Shown here: positions 8,654 through 16,958 of the stretch, one piece after another
Layout of the letters: each line of letters opens with the position of its first letter
Position numbering within the stretch: the stretch's first letter is position 1
Assembly: GCA_002840245.1 (NCBI GenBank)
Contig: PHAA01000007.1
Location: 1 to 64,000 of the forward strand
Direction: 5' to 3'
Length of the DNA stretch: 64,000 nucleotides
Source: Firmicutes bacterium HGW-Firmicutes-15
GTDB lineage: Bacteria; Bacillota; Syntrophomonadia; Syntrophomonadales; Syntrophomonadaceae
The notes under the pieces: generated by a model
What the model was told of the DNA's origin: nothing
Databases searched by the model: none
Seen by the model: the letters and a program-made list of their open reading frames with translations, nothing else
Program-made: the position numbers and the translations under genes

Positions 8654-9414
8654 GCACCCATGCCCAAATAAGATGAGATGACCTTTTCGTCGTTGCGAAT
8701 TGATGCAGGATCACCGTCGGCAATTTTCCTTCCATAATCAAGCACGGCAATACTTTCACAAATATTCATTACCAGGCTCATATCGTGTTCAACCAGTAGT
8801 ATAGTCAGATTCATATTATCTCTAATACTCTTGATCGTATCTATAAGTTCAATTTTTTCGGATGCATTCATCCCTGCGGCCGGTTCATCGAGTAAAAGCA
8901 ATGCAGGTTCCAGGGCCAGCGCTCTAGCAATCTCCAATCTTCTCTGTTCTCCATAAGATAGACTATCAGCCAACTCCATTCCTTTTTCGTAGAGTCCCAG
9001 CATTTCTAAAAGCTGGCCTGATTTCAACATGATTTGTTTTTCTTCCCGGCGGGAGTTCGGAAATCCTAACATATTAGCTATTATATTGACTTTGCTAATT
9101 CCATGCGCACTTACTCGCAAGTTATCAATAACTGATAGTTTTTGAAACAGGCGAATATTTTGAAAGGTCCTACCTATGCCCATTCTGGCAATTTTATAAG
9201 GCGGATAATTTTTTAAATTAATATCCTTAAAGAACAGATTTCCTTTAACGGGTTTATAAATACCGGTAATAATGTTAAAAATTGTTGTCTTGCCGGCTCC
9301 ATTGGGACCGATTATCCCATATATTTGATGTTCTTCAATACTTAGATCAACGGAATCAAGCGCTCTTAATCCTCCGAATTCCATACTTATGTCACTCAAT
9401 TTCAGGATTGGCAT
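8650..9414 (-). CDS. livG: Branched-chain amino acid ABC transporter ATPase LivG
   Basis: A 254-residue ABC ATPase with Walker A GPNGAGKTT (about 36-44), Q-loop GIGRTFQNIRLF, signature LSYGEQRRLEIARAL and Walker B LLLLDEPAAGM. The GRTFQNIRLF pattern and the extended helical region after it identify the LivG rather than LivF branch. Its ATG overlaps the end of livM by 13 bases (AGAGGTGAAAAA lies inside livM). The stop overlaps the EamA start by four bases. It energises uptake of Leu/Ile/Val or similar ligands together with LivF, LivH and LivM. Confidence 0.94.
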   Translation of the reverse strand: MPILKLSDISMEFGGLRALDSVDLSIEEHQIYGIIGPNGAGKTTIFNIITGIYKPVKGNLFFKDINLKNYPPYKIARMGIGRTFQNIRLFQKLSVIDNLRVSAHGISKVNIIANMLGFPNSRREEKQIMLKSGQLLEMLGLYEKGMELADSLSYGEQRRLEIARALALEPALLLLDEPAAGMNASEKIELIDTIKSIRDNMNLTILLVEHDMSLVMNICESIAVLDYGRKIADGDPASIRNDEKVISSYLGMGA

Positions 9415-10289
9415 TTTTTCACCTCTTTTTTAGGCAGGCGTTTTTTTATATCGTACCACCTTATATCCCCCATCAGGCCATTGGGTCTAAAAATCATCAA
9501 TATTACCAACATAGCTCCGTAGAATAGCAAGCGGTAATCGGCTACTACTCGAAGAAATTCAGGAGCAATAGTAAGGATAATAACCCCCAGAATGGTACCT
9601 GGAATGCTGCCCATACCTCCCAGTACCACCATATTTAATATTTCAATAGACTTCATAAAACCAAATTCCCCAGGACTTATGTAGTACATGTAGCTGGCAT
9701 AAAGTCCTCCGCCCAGCCCGCCTAAAAAAGCCCCCATAGCAAAGCACAATATTTTAAGCTGCGTAGTATTTACGCCACAGGCTTGGGCGGCTATCTCATT
9801 TTCGCGGATAGAATATAGGGCTTTGCCGGTATGGGAATTTAATAGGGTGATGTTTAAGAATATCACTACCATCATGATTAGGAATACTATACTAAAAGTA
9901 GTCTGTTGTGGAATTCCAGCTAAACCCACGGCCTTGCCGCCAAGTTCGAAATTCAAAAAAAACACCCTAACGATCTCTGCAAAGCCAATGGTAACAATGG
10001 CCAGATAATCACCCTCCAAACGCAGAGAAGGTATGCCAATTATTATACCAAAAAGCGCAGCTGCCATGGCGCCTGCTATAAGCACTACTACAAATGGAAG
10101 AGTAGTATGCAGGGATAGTATCGCAGCTGTATAAGCCCCCAGGCTCATAAATCCGGCATGCCCCATGGACAACTGGCCGGTTACGCCGGTGGTAAGGTTA
10201 AGACCCAAAGCCAGGATTATATTAATCCCTATGATAATAATTATTCTCAGATAATAAGCGTCAATCTGCTGGGTTATAAATGCATCCAT
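9402..10289 (-). CDS. livM: Branched-chain amino acid ABC transporter permease LivM
   Basis: A 295-residue permease with eight or more hydrophobic segments and the LivM signature LNLTTGVTGQLSMGHAGFMS near residue 35; the loop GEFGFMKSIEILNMVVLGGMG and the RPNGLMGD end are family hallmarks. An in-frame GTG at 10298 is inside the ribosome site AGGTGG, so the ATG at 10289 is taken as the start. It follows livH by nine bases and overlaps livG. Confidence 0.94.
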   Translation of the reverse strand: MDAFITQQIDAYYLRIIIIIGINIILALGLNLTTGVTGQLSMGHAGFMSLGAYTAAILSLHTTLPFVVVLIAGAMAAALFGIIIGIPSLRLEGDYLAIVTIGFAEIVRVFFLNFELGGKAVGLAGIPQQTTFSIVFLIMMVVIFLNITLLNSHTGKALYSIRENEIAAQACGVNTTQLKILCFAMGAFLGGLGGGLYASYMYYISPGEFGFMKSIEILNMVVLGGMGSIPGTILGVIILTIAPEFLRVVADYRLLFYGAMLVILMIFRPNGLMGDIRWYDIKKRLPKKEVKKCQS

Positions 10290-10298
10290 AGCAACCAC

Positions 10299-11174
10299 CT
10301 AAACCTTTTTGCTAATCTTCTTCCCCAGTAATCCCTGGGGGCGAATTAATAGAACTATGATTAAAATGCCAAAGGCAATAGCATCCTTAAATGAAGATGA
10401 TATATAGGCAACTCCCATGATTTCTAATATTCCGAGGGTAATTCCACCGAGCATGGCACCAGGAACGGAACCTATTCCTCCCAGAACAGCGGCTGAAAAG
10501 GCTTTTAGCCCGACCATGGTTCCCATATAGGGGAAAACCGCATTGTAATATATTCCCACCATAACCCCTCCCGCACCTGCCAGAGCCGATCCAATAGCAA
10601 AGGTTAAGGAAATTATGCGGTCGACATCGATGCCCATCAAATAAGCAGCCTCCAAGTCCTCCGAGGTTGCACGCATAGCCATCCCCAGACGAGTTTTTTG
10701 TATCATCAGGTTCAGCCCTATCATTAATAAAGCGGCCACCAATAGAATGATGATCTGCATAGATGAAAGCTGCAATGAACCGATATGGTAGGTGGTTGGG
10801 TTGACTACTTCGGGATAGCGCCTCGTGTTGGGACCGGCTATCAGCAGCATAAAAGTAGAAAGAAAGATAGATACTCCAATGGCACTTATCAAAGCGGAGA
10901 GGCGAGATGACTTCCCCCTTAAGGGGCGATAAGCTATTTTTTCTACCAAAACTCCCAGCAACATGCAAAATGTCATGGCCCCCAGCAGAGCTGGTACCAG
11001 GCTAAAGCCGGCTACTGTAACCAAAAAAAGACCAACCGCAGCACCAAACATGTATATTTCCCCGTGAGCAAAGTTTATTAACTGAACGATACCATAAACC
11101 ATCGTATATCCTAGAGCGATTAACGCGTAAGTGCTTCCGAGGGTAATACCGTTTAATAGCTGTTGCAGGAACAT
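10299..11174 (-). CDS. livH: Branched-chain amino acid ABC transporter permease LivH
   Basis: A 291-residue inner-membrane permease beginning MFLQQLLNGITLGSTYALIA with the LivH motif GYTMVYGIVQLINFAHGEIY; the second half carries KAFSAAVLGGIGSVPGAMLG and ends in RPQGLLGK. TAGGAGA lies eight bases before the ATG. It is separated from livJ by about 130 bases holding a hairpin, and is tightly followed by livM. Confidence 0.94.
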   Translation of the reverse strand: MFLQQLLNGITLGSTYALIALGYTMVYGIVQLINFAHGEIYMFGAAVGLFLVTVAGFSLVPALLGAMTFCMLLGVLVEKIAYRPLRGKSSRLSALISAIGVSIFLSTFMLLIAGPNTRRYPEVVNPTTYHIGSLQLSSMQIIILLVAALLMIGLNLMIQKTRLGMAMRATSEDLEAAYLMGIDVDRIISLTFAIGSALAGAGGVMVGIYYNAVFPYMGTMVGLKAFSAAVLGGIGSVPGAMLGGITLGILEIMGVAYISSSFKDAIAFGILIIVLLIRPQGLLGKKISKKV

Positions 11175-11252
11175 AAGCCGTTCTCCTAACGCAATTTTAA
11201 TTAACTAAGATTCATCAAAATTAAGAACTAAATTTGCCATTAAACTAATTTA

Positions 11253-11288
11253 GTAATAGCCCACCCTGGTAAGGGTGTGGGCTATTAC
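11253..11288 (-). terminator. Stem-loop between livJ and livH
   Basis: gtaatagcccac (11253-11264) pairs perfectly with gtgggctattac (11277-11288), with further partial pairing in the loop. No strong T-run follows on the minus strand. In liv operons such a hairpin after the binding-protein gene usually stabilises its mRNA or attenuates downstream transcription, which is the inferred role here. Confidence 0.55.
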
Positions 11289-11307
11289 CTTTCGATATTA
11301 CAATATT

Positions 11308-12477
11308 TTATTTTACCGATATCTTATCTACTAGAGAGAATGCTCCATTTTTCACGGTCAGCAAACATACCGGGCTTTTAATAGGTTCTCTGTTGGCTCC
11401 AAAAGTGGTACTTCCAGATACTCCTGGATAATCCTTCAATTTGGCTAGCTCGGCTCTAAACAGCTTGGGATCAGCACTCTTGGCATCGGTCATCGCTTTA
11501 GCCAGTATCATTACCGCATCATAGTATTGAGCTGAAAACATATCGGGATTCTCTCCAAACTTGGCTTTATAAGCATCAATAAATTTGGCGGTCTCAGGGG
11601 TTGGTTTATCGGTTGAAAAACCACAGTAGAATATAACTTTTTCCTCCACCGCAGTGCCACCCAGTTTGGCAAGATCCTGTCCATACAGGCCATCTCCGCC
11701 TATCATACTAATGTTCAGGTTTTGCTTTTTGGCTTCGTTCATGATTAAAGCTGCTTCCTGGTAATAACCGGTGAATACCAGAACATCGGCCTGGGCATTT
11801 TTGAGTTTAGTCACCTGGGCGGTAAAGTCGGTGTCTTTGTCATTAATTGAATCTTCCAGTGCTATAGTGCCGCCCTTCTTTTGAATAGCATCTTTAAATA
11901 CCGGGGTTAAAGCTGTACTGTATCCATTATTTAAGGATGTAATTATCGCTATTTTCTTCCAGCCCTTGGTGTTGATCATCCAATCTACTACTGAAGGTAC
12001 AGCCATAGAATCTAAAAGAGTATTGCGGAATACATAATCACCAATTTCAACTACACCAGTTCCGGTAGCTCCGCCTGAAAAAATTACCACCTGATTTTTT
12101 TGCGCAATCTCCGCTGCTACCTTCGTTAATCCGGTACAGGGGTCGCCCACCATAGCTACAACTTTATCTACGGTTATGTACTTAGTAGCTATATTTGCTA
12201 TATCAGCACTCTCACCTTTATTGTCTTCATAGATTCCAACGAGATTTTTACCTAATATGCCACCTTTAGCATTTAACTCCTCGATGGCCATTTTCATTCC
12301 CTTTTCAGCAGGTAACCCATAGTTGGCTACTGATCCGGTTTTAGCACCCAGAAAACCTAGTTTAATAACATCTGGTGTATTAGTAGAAGTTGGTTTGTTG
12401 CTGCAGCCTGCCACTAGAGAAACCAGCATTACCATTATCATTATAATCGCCCATTTTGCACTCTTTTTCGTTTGCAC
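11308..12477 (-). CDS. livJ: Branched-chain amino acid ABC transporter substrate-binding lipoprotein
   Basis: A 389-residue extracytoplasmic binding protein. The N-terminus is basic then hydrophobic with the lipobox LVAGC. The mature part begins with VIKLGFLGAKTGSVANYGLP and continues KGMKMAIEELNAKGGILGK, typical of periplasmic_binding_6/LivJ proteins. An ATG at 12498 is in frame, but the AGGAGG site lies within those codons, so the GTG at 12477 (nine bases after it) is chosen. It delivers ligand to LivHM. The ligand cannot be told from sequence; branched-chain amino acids are the family default. Confidence 0.92.
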   Translation of the reverse strand: MQTKKSAKWAIIMIMVMLVSLVAGCSNKPTSTNTPDVIKLGFLGAKTGSVANYGLPAEKGMKMAIEELNAKGGILGKNLVGIYEDNKGESADIANIATKYITVDKVVAMVGDPCTGLTKVAAEIAQKNQVVIFSGGATGTGVVEIGDYVFRNTLLDSMAVPSVVDWMINTKGWKKIAIITSLNNGYSTALTPVFKDAIQKKGGTIALEDSINDKDTDFTAQVTKLKNAQADVLVFTGYYQEAALIMNEAKKQNLNISMIGGDGLYGQDLAKLGGTAVEEKVIFYCGFSTDKPTPETAKFIDAYKAKFGENPDMFSAQYYDAVMILAKAMTDAKSADPKLFRAELAKLKDYPGVSGSTTFGANREPIKSPVCLLTVKNGAFSLVDKISVK

Positions 12478-12572
12478 CGTTATTTTCCTCCTATTCATAT
12501 AATTTTAAAGCACTGCTTAAAACTGCCCCCTACACCTCCAATCTCGCTAATTTTGGTCTTAAAACTTCGACT

Positions 12573-13223
12573 CTACTGCTTAACTATGATTGACTCAATT
12601 TCATACCCGTGGTCAATCAACTCATCGGCTACCTCCTGGTAGTCCAGATCTTCAATCCTCAAAATAACTTTATATCTAGCTAATTTCTCATCATAATATA
12701 ACACCGTATTGAGAATATTTATCCCCCGGGCCGCCATAATACCAGTAATATCAGCCAGACCCCCTGGTCCATCTGGAGCAAAGGTATCTATCCTGGTGTG
12801 GGCTTTCTTGACACCTAAAATTTCAATCAAGGCATCAAAAAGATCGGTTTCAGTAATAATTCCTACCAGTTCTCCCTTATCAACTACCGGAAGAGCGCTA
12901 ATTTTATTCTCTCTCATAATATTAGCAGCCGTCTCAATATAATTATCAGGACCGATGGTTATGAGTTTTGGTTTAGGGGGAAGTATATCCTTTATAAGGG
13001 TTCGGGCGAGAATATAATTGAGTTCATGAATACTTAGAGTTGTGGCCATAGAAGGAGTAGCCAGATTTAAGTCGGTTAAGGTTATCATAGCCATTAATTT
13101 TCCATGGTTGATTACCGGTAGACGGCGACAATTGTTTTCCTTCATTAACTTAAAGGCTTCACTAATATTGCTATCCAACTGAATAGTTTTAACGTCAACG
13201 GACATACGCTCTTTAACCTTCAA
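12573..13223 (-). CDS. CBS-pair plus ACT domain protein (AcuB-like)
   Basis: A 216-residue cytoplasmic regulator: CBS1 (about 7-60, MSVDVKTIQ...NGRRLPVI type), CBS2 (about 77-135, ending GIITETDLFDALIEILG) and a C-terminal ACT domain (about 145-216, DITGIMAARGINILNTV). The layout is that of AcuB. CBS domains bind adenosyl ligands and ACT domains bind amino acids. The start is TTG with GAGAGGAGG six bases upstream. Its position between livF and livJ suggests it senses the imported amino acid and cell energy state; that is inference. Confidence 0.85.
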   Translation of the reverse strand: MKVKERMSVDVKTIQLDSNISEAFKLMKENNCRRLPVINHGKLMAMITLTDLNLATPSMATTLSIHELNYILARTLIKDILPPKPKLITIGPDNYIETAANIMRENKISALPVVDKGELVGIITETDLFDALIEILGVKKAHTRIDTFAPDGPGGLADITGIMAARGINILNTVLYYDEKLARYKVILRIEDLDYQEVADELIDHGYEIESIIVKQ

Positions 13224-13241
13224 ACTAATCCTCCTCTCAAA

Positions 13242-13946
13242 CTATCCACCCATGTAAGCTTTTTTTACCTCTTCACTATTAATTAGATCTTGCGCCGGGC
13301 CAGATAAGACAATTTTCCCGGTTTCTATAACATAAGCATAATTGGCAATGGACAAAGCCATATGAGCATTCTGCTCCACTAAAAATATGGTTGTACCGGT
13401 TGAATTAATGAAGCTAATTATGTCAAAAATCTCTTTCACCAGTAATGGTGCCAGACCCATCGAGGGTTCATCCATAAGCAACAATTCTGGCCTGGCCATT
13501 AATGCTCTACCCATGGCCAACATCTGCTGTTCACCTCCGCTCAAGGTTCCGGCCATTTGTTTGATCCGCTCTTGCAGGCGTGGAAAGCGATCGAAAACGG
13601 CGTTTAAGTCGCTCACTATCCCTTGTTTATCATTGCGCAGGTAGGCCCCCATCTTCAAATTTTCCATAACGGTCATGGAAGGAAAAACTCGGCGACCTTC
13701 AGGCACCTGTGATATTCCCATCCCCACTATTTTATTAGGAGAAGTTTTACTTATTTCCCGGCCCTTGAAGCTAATTGAACCGTTTTTTGGACGCAGGAGA
13801 CCGGAGATGGTCTTTAAAGTGGTGCTTTTGCCTGCGCCGTTGGCTCCAATTAAGGTCACTATGTTGCCTGGTTTAACTTCTAAACTTATTTTTTTCAAGG
13901 CTTGAATTGATCCATAAAAGACATCTATGTCGTTAACTTGCAGCAC
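13242..13946 (-). CDS. livF: Branched-chain amino acid ABC transporter ATPase LivF
   Basis: A 234-residue ABC ATPase with Walker A GANGAGKST, the LivF-typical GISQVPEGRRVFPSMTVMEN, signature LSGGEQQMLAMGRALM and Walker B LLLMDEPSMGL. Length and the PEGRRxFPxMTV motif distinguish LivF from LivG. The start is GTG with AAAGGA upstream. It is the first gene of the operon; the short 13947-14018 leader shows no T-box or riboswitch that I can recognise. Confidence 0.94.
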   Translation of the reverse strand: MLQVNDIDVFYGSIQALKKISLEVKPGNIVTLIGANGAGKSTTLKTISGLLRPKNGSISFKGREISKTSPNKIVGMGISQVPEGRRVFPSMTVMENLKMGAYLRNDKQGIVSDLNAVFDRFPRLQERIKQMAGTLSGGEQQMLAMGRALMARPELLLMDEPSMGLAPLLVKEIFDIISFINSTGTTIFLVEQNAHMALSIANYAYVIETGKIVLSGPAQDLINSEEVKKAYMGG

Positions 13947-14018
13947 CAGCCTGATTCCTTTCCCGTCAAATAATTATTACTATTTAATCAATGAGATCTA
14001 ATGCAACATGTTTTTCCA

Positions 14019-14813
14019 TTATGTGTTTACCGCCCTAAGCAGCACTCTTTTGACCGGATTGGTGAATGCACAAGGTATATGGCTTACACATTTGCCACAG
14101 GCATCAACATATCCTTTATTTCGATGAAATTCGCTATTTTGCAAAAGCAGTTCATAACATTTATGGCGATCAAATGCGCTTTCTAACAGTGCTCCTGCAG
14201 GGCAATTTTTTATACATTGCAAGCAGCTTTTATTGAAATAATAAAGGCAGGCATTCATATCACAAGATGGAGTTGCAGTCAATTCCATATCAGAAACAAA
14301 GCTGCCCAGTCGCCCGCTGCATCCGTAGTCTGTAATTAGCATATTATTCAAACCTATGGTTCCTAATCCTGCTATAACAGCAATATGGCGATGAGACCAA
14401 TTACTCAACAGGGTTTTTTGATCGAAATTATGAGTGGCTGGAGTTACTACCGCAACATGGCCCCGTTGATTCATTTGTTCCTGTACATAGCAGTTAAGAT
14501 CTTCGATAAGCTGGTTGGTTTCGAGGTAAGCATAAGCCCACTCGTCTGAACAATGATTACCAGCTTTATTACTTCGGCTAATTACAGAAATAAAAGGCAG
14601 GAAATAACATATGACAGTTTTTGCGGCTGGTAGTAAATCCTGAGGAATCAAGTGAAATGGTCCGACTTGTTCTTTTAACTCCGCGAACCTTGGATCATTT
14701 GCATTGACTACTCCAACCAAGGGGTCCTTCCAGCAAGTATGAGTTTTTTTCAGTTGCGGATAATTTTCAACATACTCCCTTATAAGGTGTATAAGCCAAT
14801 CGTTATTATTCAT
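14019..14813 (-). CDS. QueG-like 4Fe-4S protein (epoxyqueuosine reductase family, short form)
   Basis: A 264-residue cytoplasmic protein. It has the QueG-family layout: an N-terminal domain with AKTVICYFLPF, a central AGLGTIGLNNMLITDYGCSG loop used for cobamide and substrate contacts, and a C-terminal ferredoxin-like part with CLQCIKNCPAGAL and CGKCVSHIPC. It lacks the HEAT-repeat tail of true QueG, so epoxyqueuosine reduction is not assured; many such short relatives have unknown substrates. The ATG at 14813 follows AGGTGAGTGT. It is divergent from the FAD oxidoreductase across about 175 bases. Confidence 0.75.
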   Translation of the reverse strand: MNNNDWLIHLIREYVENYPQLKKTHTCWKDPLVGVVNANDPRFAELKEQVGPFHLIPQDLLPAAKTVICYFLPFISVISRSNKAGNHCSDEWAYAYLETNQLIEDLNCYVQEQMNQRGHVAVVTPATHNFDQKTLLSNWSHRHIAVIAGLGTIGLNNMLITDYGCSGRLGSFVSDMELTATPSCDMNACLYYFNKSCLQCIKNCPAGALLESAFDRHKCYELLLQNSEFHRNKGYVDACGKCVSHIPCAFTNPVKRVLLRAVNT

Positions 14814-14915
14814 ACACTCACCTGTATACATAGTCTTTCCAAAGTTATTCGTTATATATTTCGCAAATCCTGCTTTCTAAACAGGCGCGGAGAAAATCAA
14901 AACCCAACCGCAAAA

Positions 14916-14931
14916 TCACCCATATGGGTGA
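14916..14931. promoter_or_regulatory. Perfect 16-bp palindrome, candidate operator
   Basis: tcacccatatgggtga is its own complement. It lies about 60 bases upstream of the FAD oxidoreductase start and about 100 bases from the divergent QueG-like gene. A weak -10-like taaagt at 14955-14960 would place the palindrome centre near -42, where LuxR-type activators bind. The regulator at 16959-18014 has a LuxR helix-turn-helix and is the obvious candidate binder. The promoter placement is inferred. Confidence 0.55.
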
Positions 14932-14989
14932 AGAGCATCAGTCTGCTCAAGTGATAAAGTAAAATCAAGATAGGAAAGGAGGTAACATA

Positions 14990-16579
14990 ATGGCAGAAAA
15001 GCACGATATTATTATCGTTGGGGGAGGACACAACGGTCTTACCGCTGGTTGCTATTTGCAAAAATCAGGATTTAATGTTCTGGTATTAGAGCGTATGGAA
15101 AAGGCTGGAGGAGGTGCATGGACTGAGGAGGCTACATTACCCGGCTTCAAACACAATCTGGCCTCGCTATTCCATGGTATTTTGCATATGGGCCCTGTTT
15201 ACAAGGATCTCGAGCTAAAAAAATATGGTGCCGAATACTTGTGGCCAGATGCACAGATTGCCGCTGCCTTTAAAGATGGTCGCTGCCTGGTTTTCTACCG
15301 TGACTTGGATAAGACTTGTAAAGAAATTGCTCGCTTCTCGGAAAAAGACGCTAAGACCTATCGCGAACTGGCAGAATATTTTAGGGTAGTGTTGGATAAC
15401 ATGATTGGCCCTTGGTTCTTCAATCCCCCGGTTCCTCCTTCTCTGAGTGCGATGGCGATGGAGTCCACTGTAGAAGGGCTGAATATGATGCGTATGCAGA
15501 TGTCCCATCCCAAGAATCTTGTCAACGAACTATTTGAGTCCAAAGAAATTAAATCCTTGCTGTTATCCTTTATTAAAGAGCTTGGTGGTTCACCAGATAC
15601 CTACGGATTTGGTATCTTTGTCCCTATGATGCTGGGCGAAACTCATTATCCGCACGGTTGGGCAATCTGCAAGGGAGGCTCTGGTAATCTGGCGACTGCT
15701 ATGGTCAATTGTCTTGAAGCGTATGGTGGTAAGGTTATGACAAATGCCCACGTAAGCAAAATAATCGTTGATGGAAATCGCGCAACAGGCGTCCAGCTTG
15801 CTGACGGTACCATTATTGAAGCTAACAAACTGGTTTTGACTAACATTGATCCACATGCAACATTTTTGGATTTAATAGGTGAGGAACACCTTGATCCCTC
15901 CTTTATCAACTCGGTAAAGCGCTTCCGGCATGAAGATACGATTCTTTTTACAATGCATATGGCACTGGATGAGCCTCTACACTGGAAATGTGCTGATTTC
16001 AACCCGGATATAAACAAATGTATGGGTGTTTTGCTGATTGATGAACCACAGGAACTTTATGATGACTTTGCCGACATTAACCGCAAGGAACTTCCCAAGT
16101 ATCCGCGTATGTTTACAGCGTACCCCTCGGCAATTGACCCCAGTCAAGCTCCTCCAGGGAAAGGCACGGCCATTGGTTGGCAGTATGTACCATATTACCT
16201 TCGTGATGACCCAAGCCCGGATGCATGGGATAAAGTCAAAGAGGAGTTCGCTGATCGCTGCCAACAAGTTTGGGGTTCATACGTTACGAATATGGAAAAG
16301 GTGTTGCTCAAACGGCACATAATGTCCCCACGTGACACTGAGCGGATGTGGACCTCGATGGTTCACGGTGGATTTAACCACGGGGAAATGAGCCAGGATC
16401 AATTAAATGTTTTCCGGCCCTTTGTCGAGTACAAGCCTTACCGGACTCCTTTTGAGAATCTGTACATGTGTGGTGCAAGCACACACCCCAGCGGTAGTAT
16501 CGGAGGAGCTTGCGGTTATAACGCAGTACAGGTCATTGCTGAAGACCTCAAGCTAAAAAAGAAGTGGTGGGATAAGTAG
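14990..16579 (+). CDS. Phytoene desaturase-like (CrtI/PYROXD2 family) FAD-dependent oxidoreductase
   Basis: A 529-residue flavoprotein. The N-terminal dinucleotide fold DIIIVGGGHNGLTAGCYLQK is followed by LVLERMEKAGGGAW, and the C-terminal FAD-contact motif is MCGASTHPSGSIGGACGYNA (about 498-517). This is the CrtI/COG1233 superfamily of amine oxidase-like desaturases, isomerases and ketolases. No other carotenoid genes (crtB, crtE) are nearby, so a carotenoid role is doubtful. AAGGAGGTAACATA precedes the ATG. It is followed after 27 bases by an 83-aa membrane protein and then a GAF-LuxR regulator. The substrate is unknown. Confidence 0.85.
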   Translation: MAEKHDIIIVGGGHNGLTAGCYLQKSGFNVLVLERMEKAGGGAWTEEATLPGFKHNLASLFHGILHMGPVYKDLELKKYGAEYLWPDAQIAAAFKDGRCLVFYRDLDKTCKEIARFSEKDAKTYRELAEYFRVVLDNMIGPWFFNPPVPPSLSAMAMESTVEGLNMMRMQMSHPKNLVNELFESKEIKSLLLSFIKELGGSPDTYGFGIFVPMMLGETHYPHGWAICKGGSGNLATAMVNCLEAYGGKVMTNAHVSKIIVDGNRATGVQLADGTIIEANKLVLTNIDPHATFLDLIGEEHLDPSFINSVKRFRHEDTILFTMHMALDEPLHWKCADFNPDINKCMGVLLIDEPQELYDDFADINRKELPKYPRMFTAYPSAIDPSQAPPGKGTAIGWQYVPYYLRDDPSPDAWDKVKEEFADRCQQVWGSYVTNMEKVLLKRHIMSPRDTERMWTSMVHGGFNHGEMSQDQLNVFRPFVEYKPYRTPFENLYMCGASTHPSGSIGGACGYNAVQVIAEDLKLKKKWWDK

Positions 16580-16606
16580 TAAATATACTATTTACAAGGA
16601 GTAGAT

Positions 16607-16858
16607 ATGAAGCTTACAATTATATCAGATAAAGGCAGCCCGATGATGGTGGTTACCAAAATTGCCCGTAAGGGCAATACCCTGGAGATTACAGGACAAC
16701 TTATGGGAGCTTGGAATTCTAAAATGTATATCACTACAGAGCAGTTTGGAGGATTCTTACGCGCCACATTTAGTCCTGGGGTGATTTCATTTGTCTTGCT
16801 TTATCCGTTCTTCTACATTTTAAATAAGTTTAGGTGTAAAGAAAAGTATCCGGATTAG
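16607..16858 (+). CDS. Hypothetical 83-aa protein with one membrane segment
   Basis: The family is not recognised. Residues 1-56 look like a small beta-rich domain (MKLTIISDKGSPMMVVTKIA), followed by one hydrophobic helix (GVISFVLLYPFFYILNKF, about 58-75) and a short basic tail that would stay in the cytoplasm. CAAGGAG lies eight bases before the ATG. It sits 27 bases after the FAD oxidoreductase and is very likely cotranscribed, so it may tether or modulate that enzyme; this is inference. Confidence 0.7.
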   Translation: MKLTIISDKGSPMMVVTKIARKGNTLEITGQLMGAWNSKMYITTEQFGGFLRATFSPGVISFVLLYPFFYILNKFRCKEKYPD

Positions 16859-16873
16859 TCATGATATTTCTAC

Positions 16874-16900
16874 TCGGAGCCGTGTTCAGCATGGCTCCGA
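16874..16900 (+). terminator. Possible terminator after the oxidoreductase pair
   Basis: tcggagcc (16874-16881) pairs with ggctccga (16893-16900), followed by aatttct. The T-run is poor, so termination may be partial. Confidence 0.45.
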
Positions 16901-16958
16901 AATTTCTGCTGTATGATCAATTACATTTAGAAATTATGTAGAAAAGAGGCACATATTA

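Noticed and set aside
10387-10968. 193-codon open frame opposite in phase to livH
   Set aside because: It lies wholly inside livH on the same strand in another frame, has atypical composition and no ribosome site.
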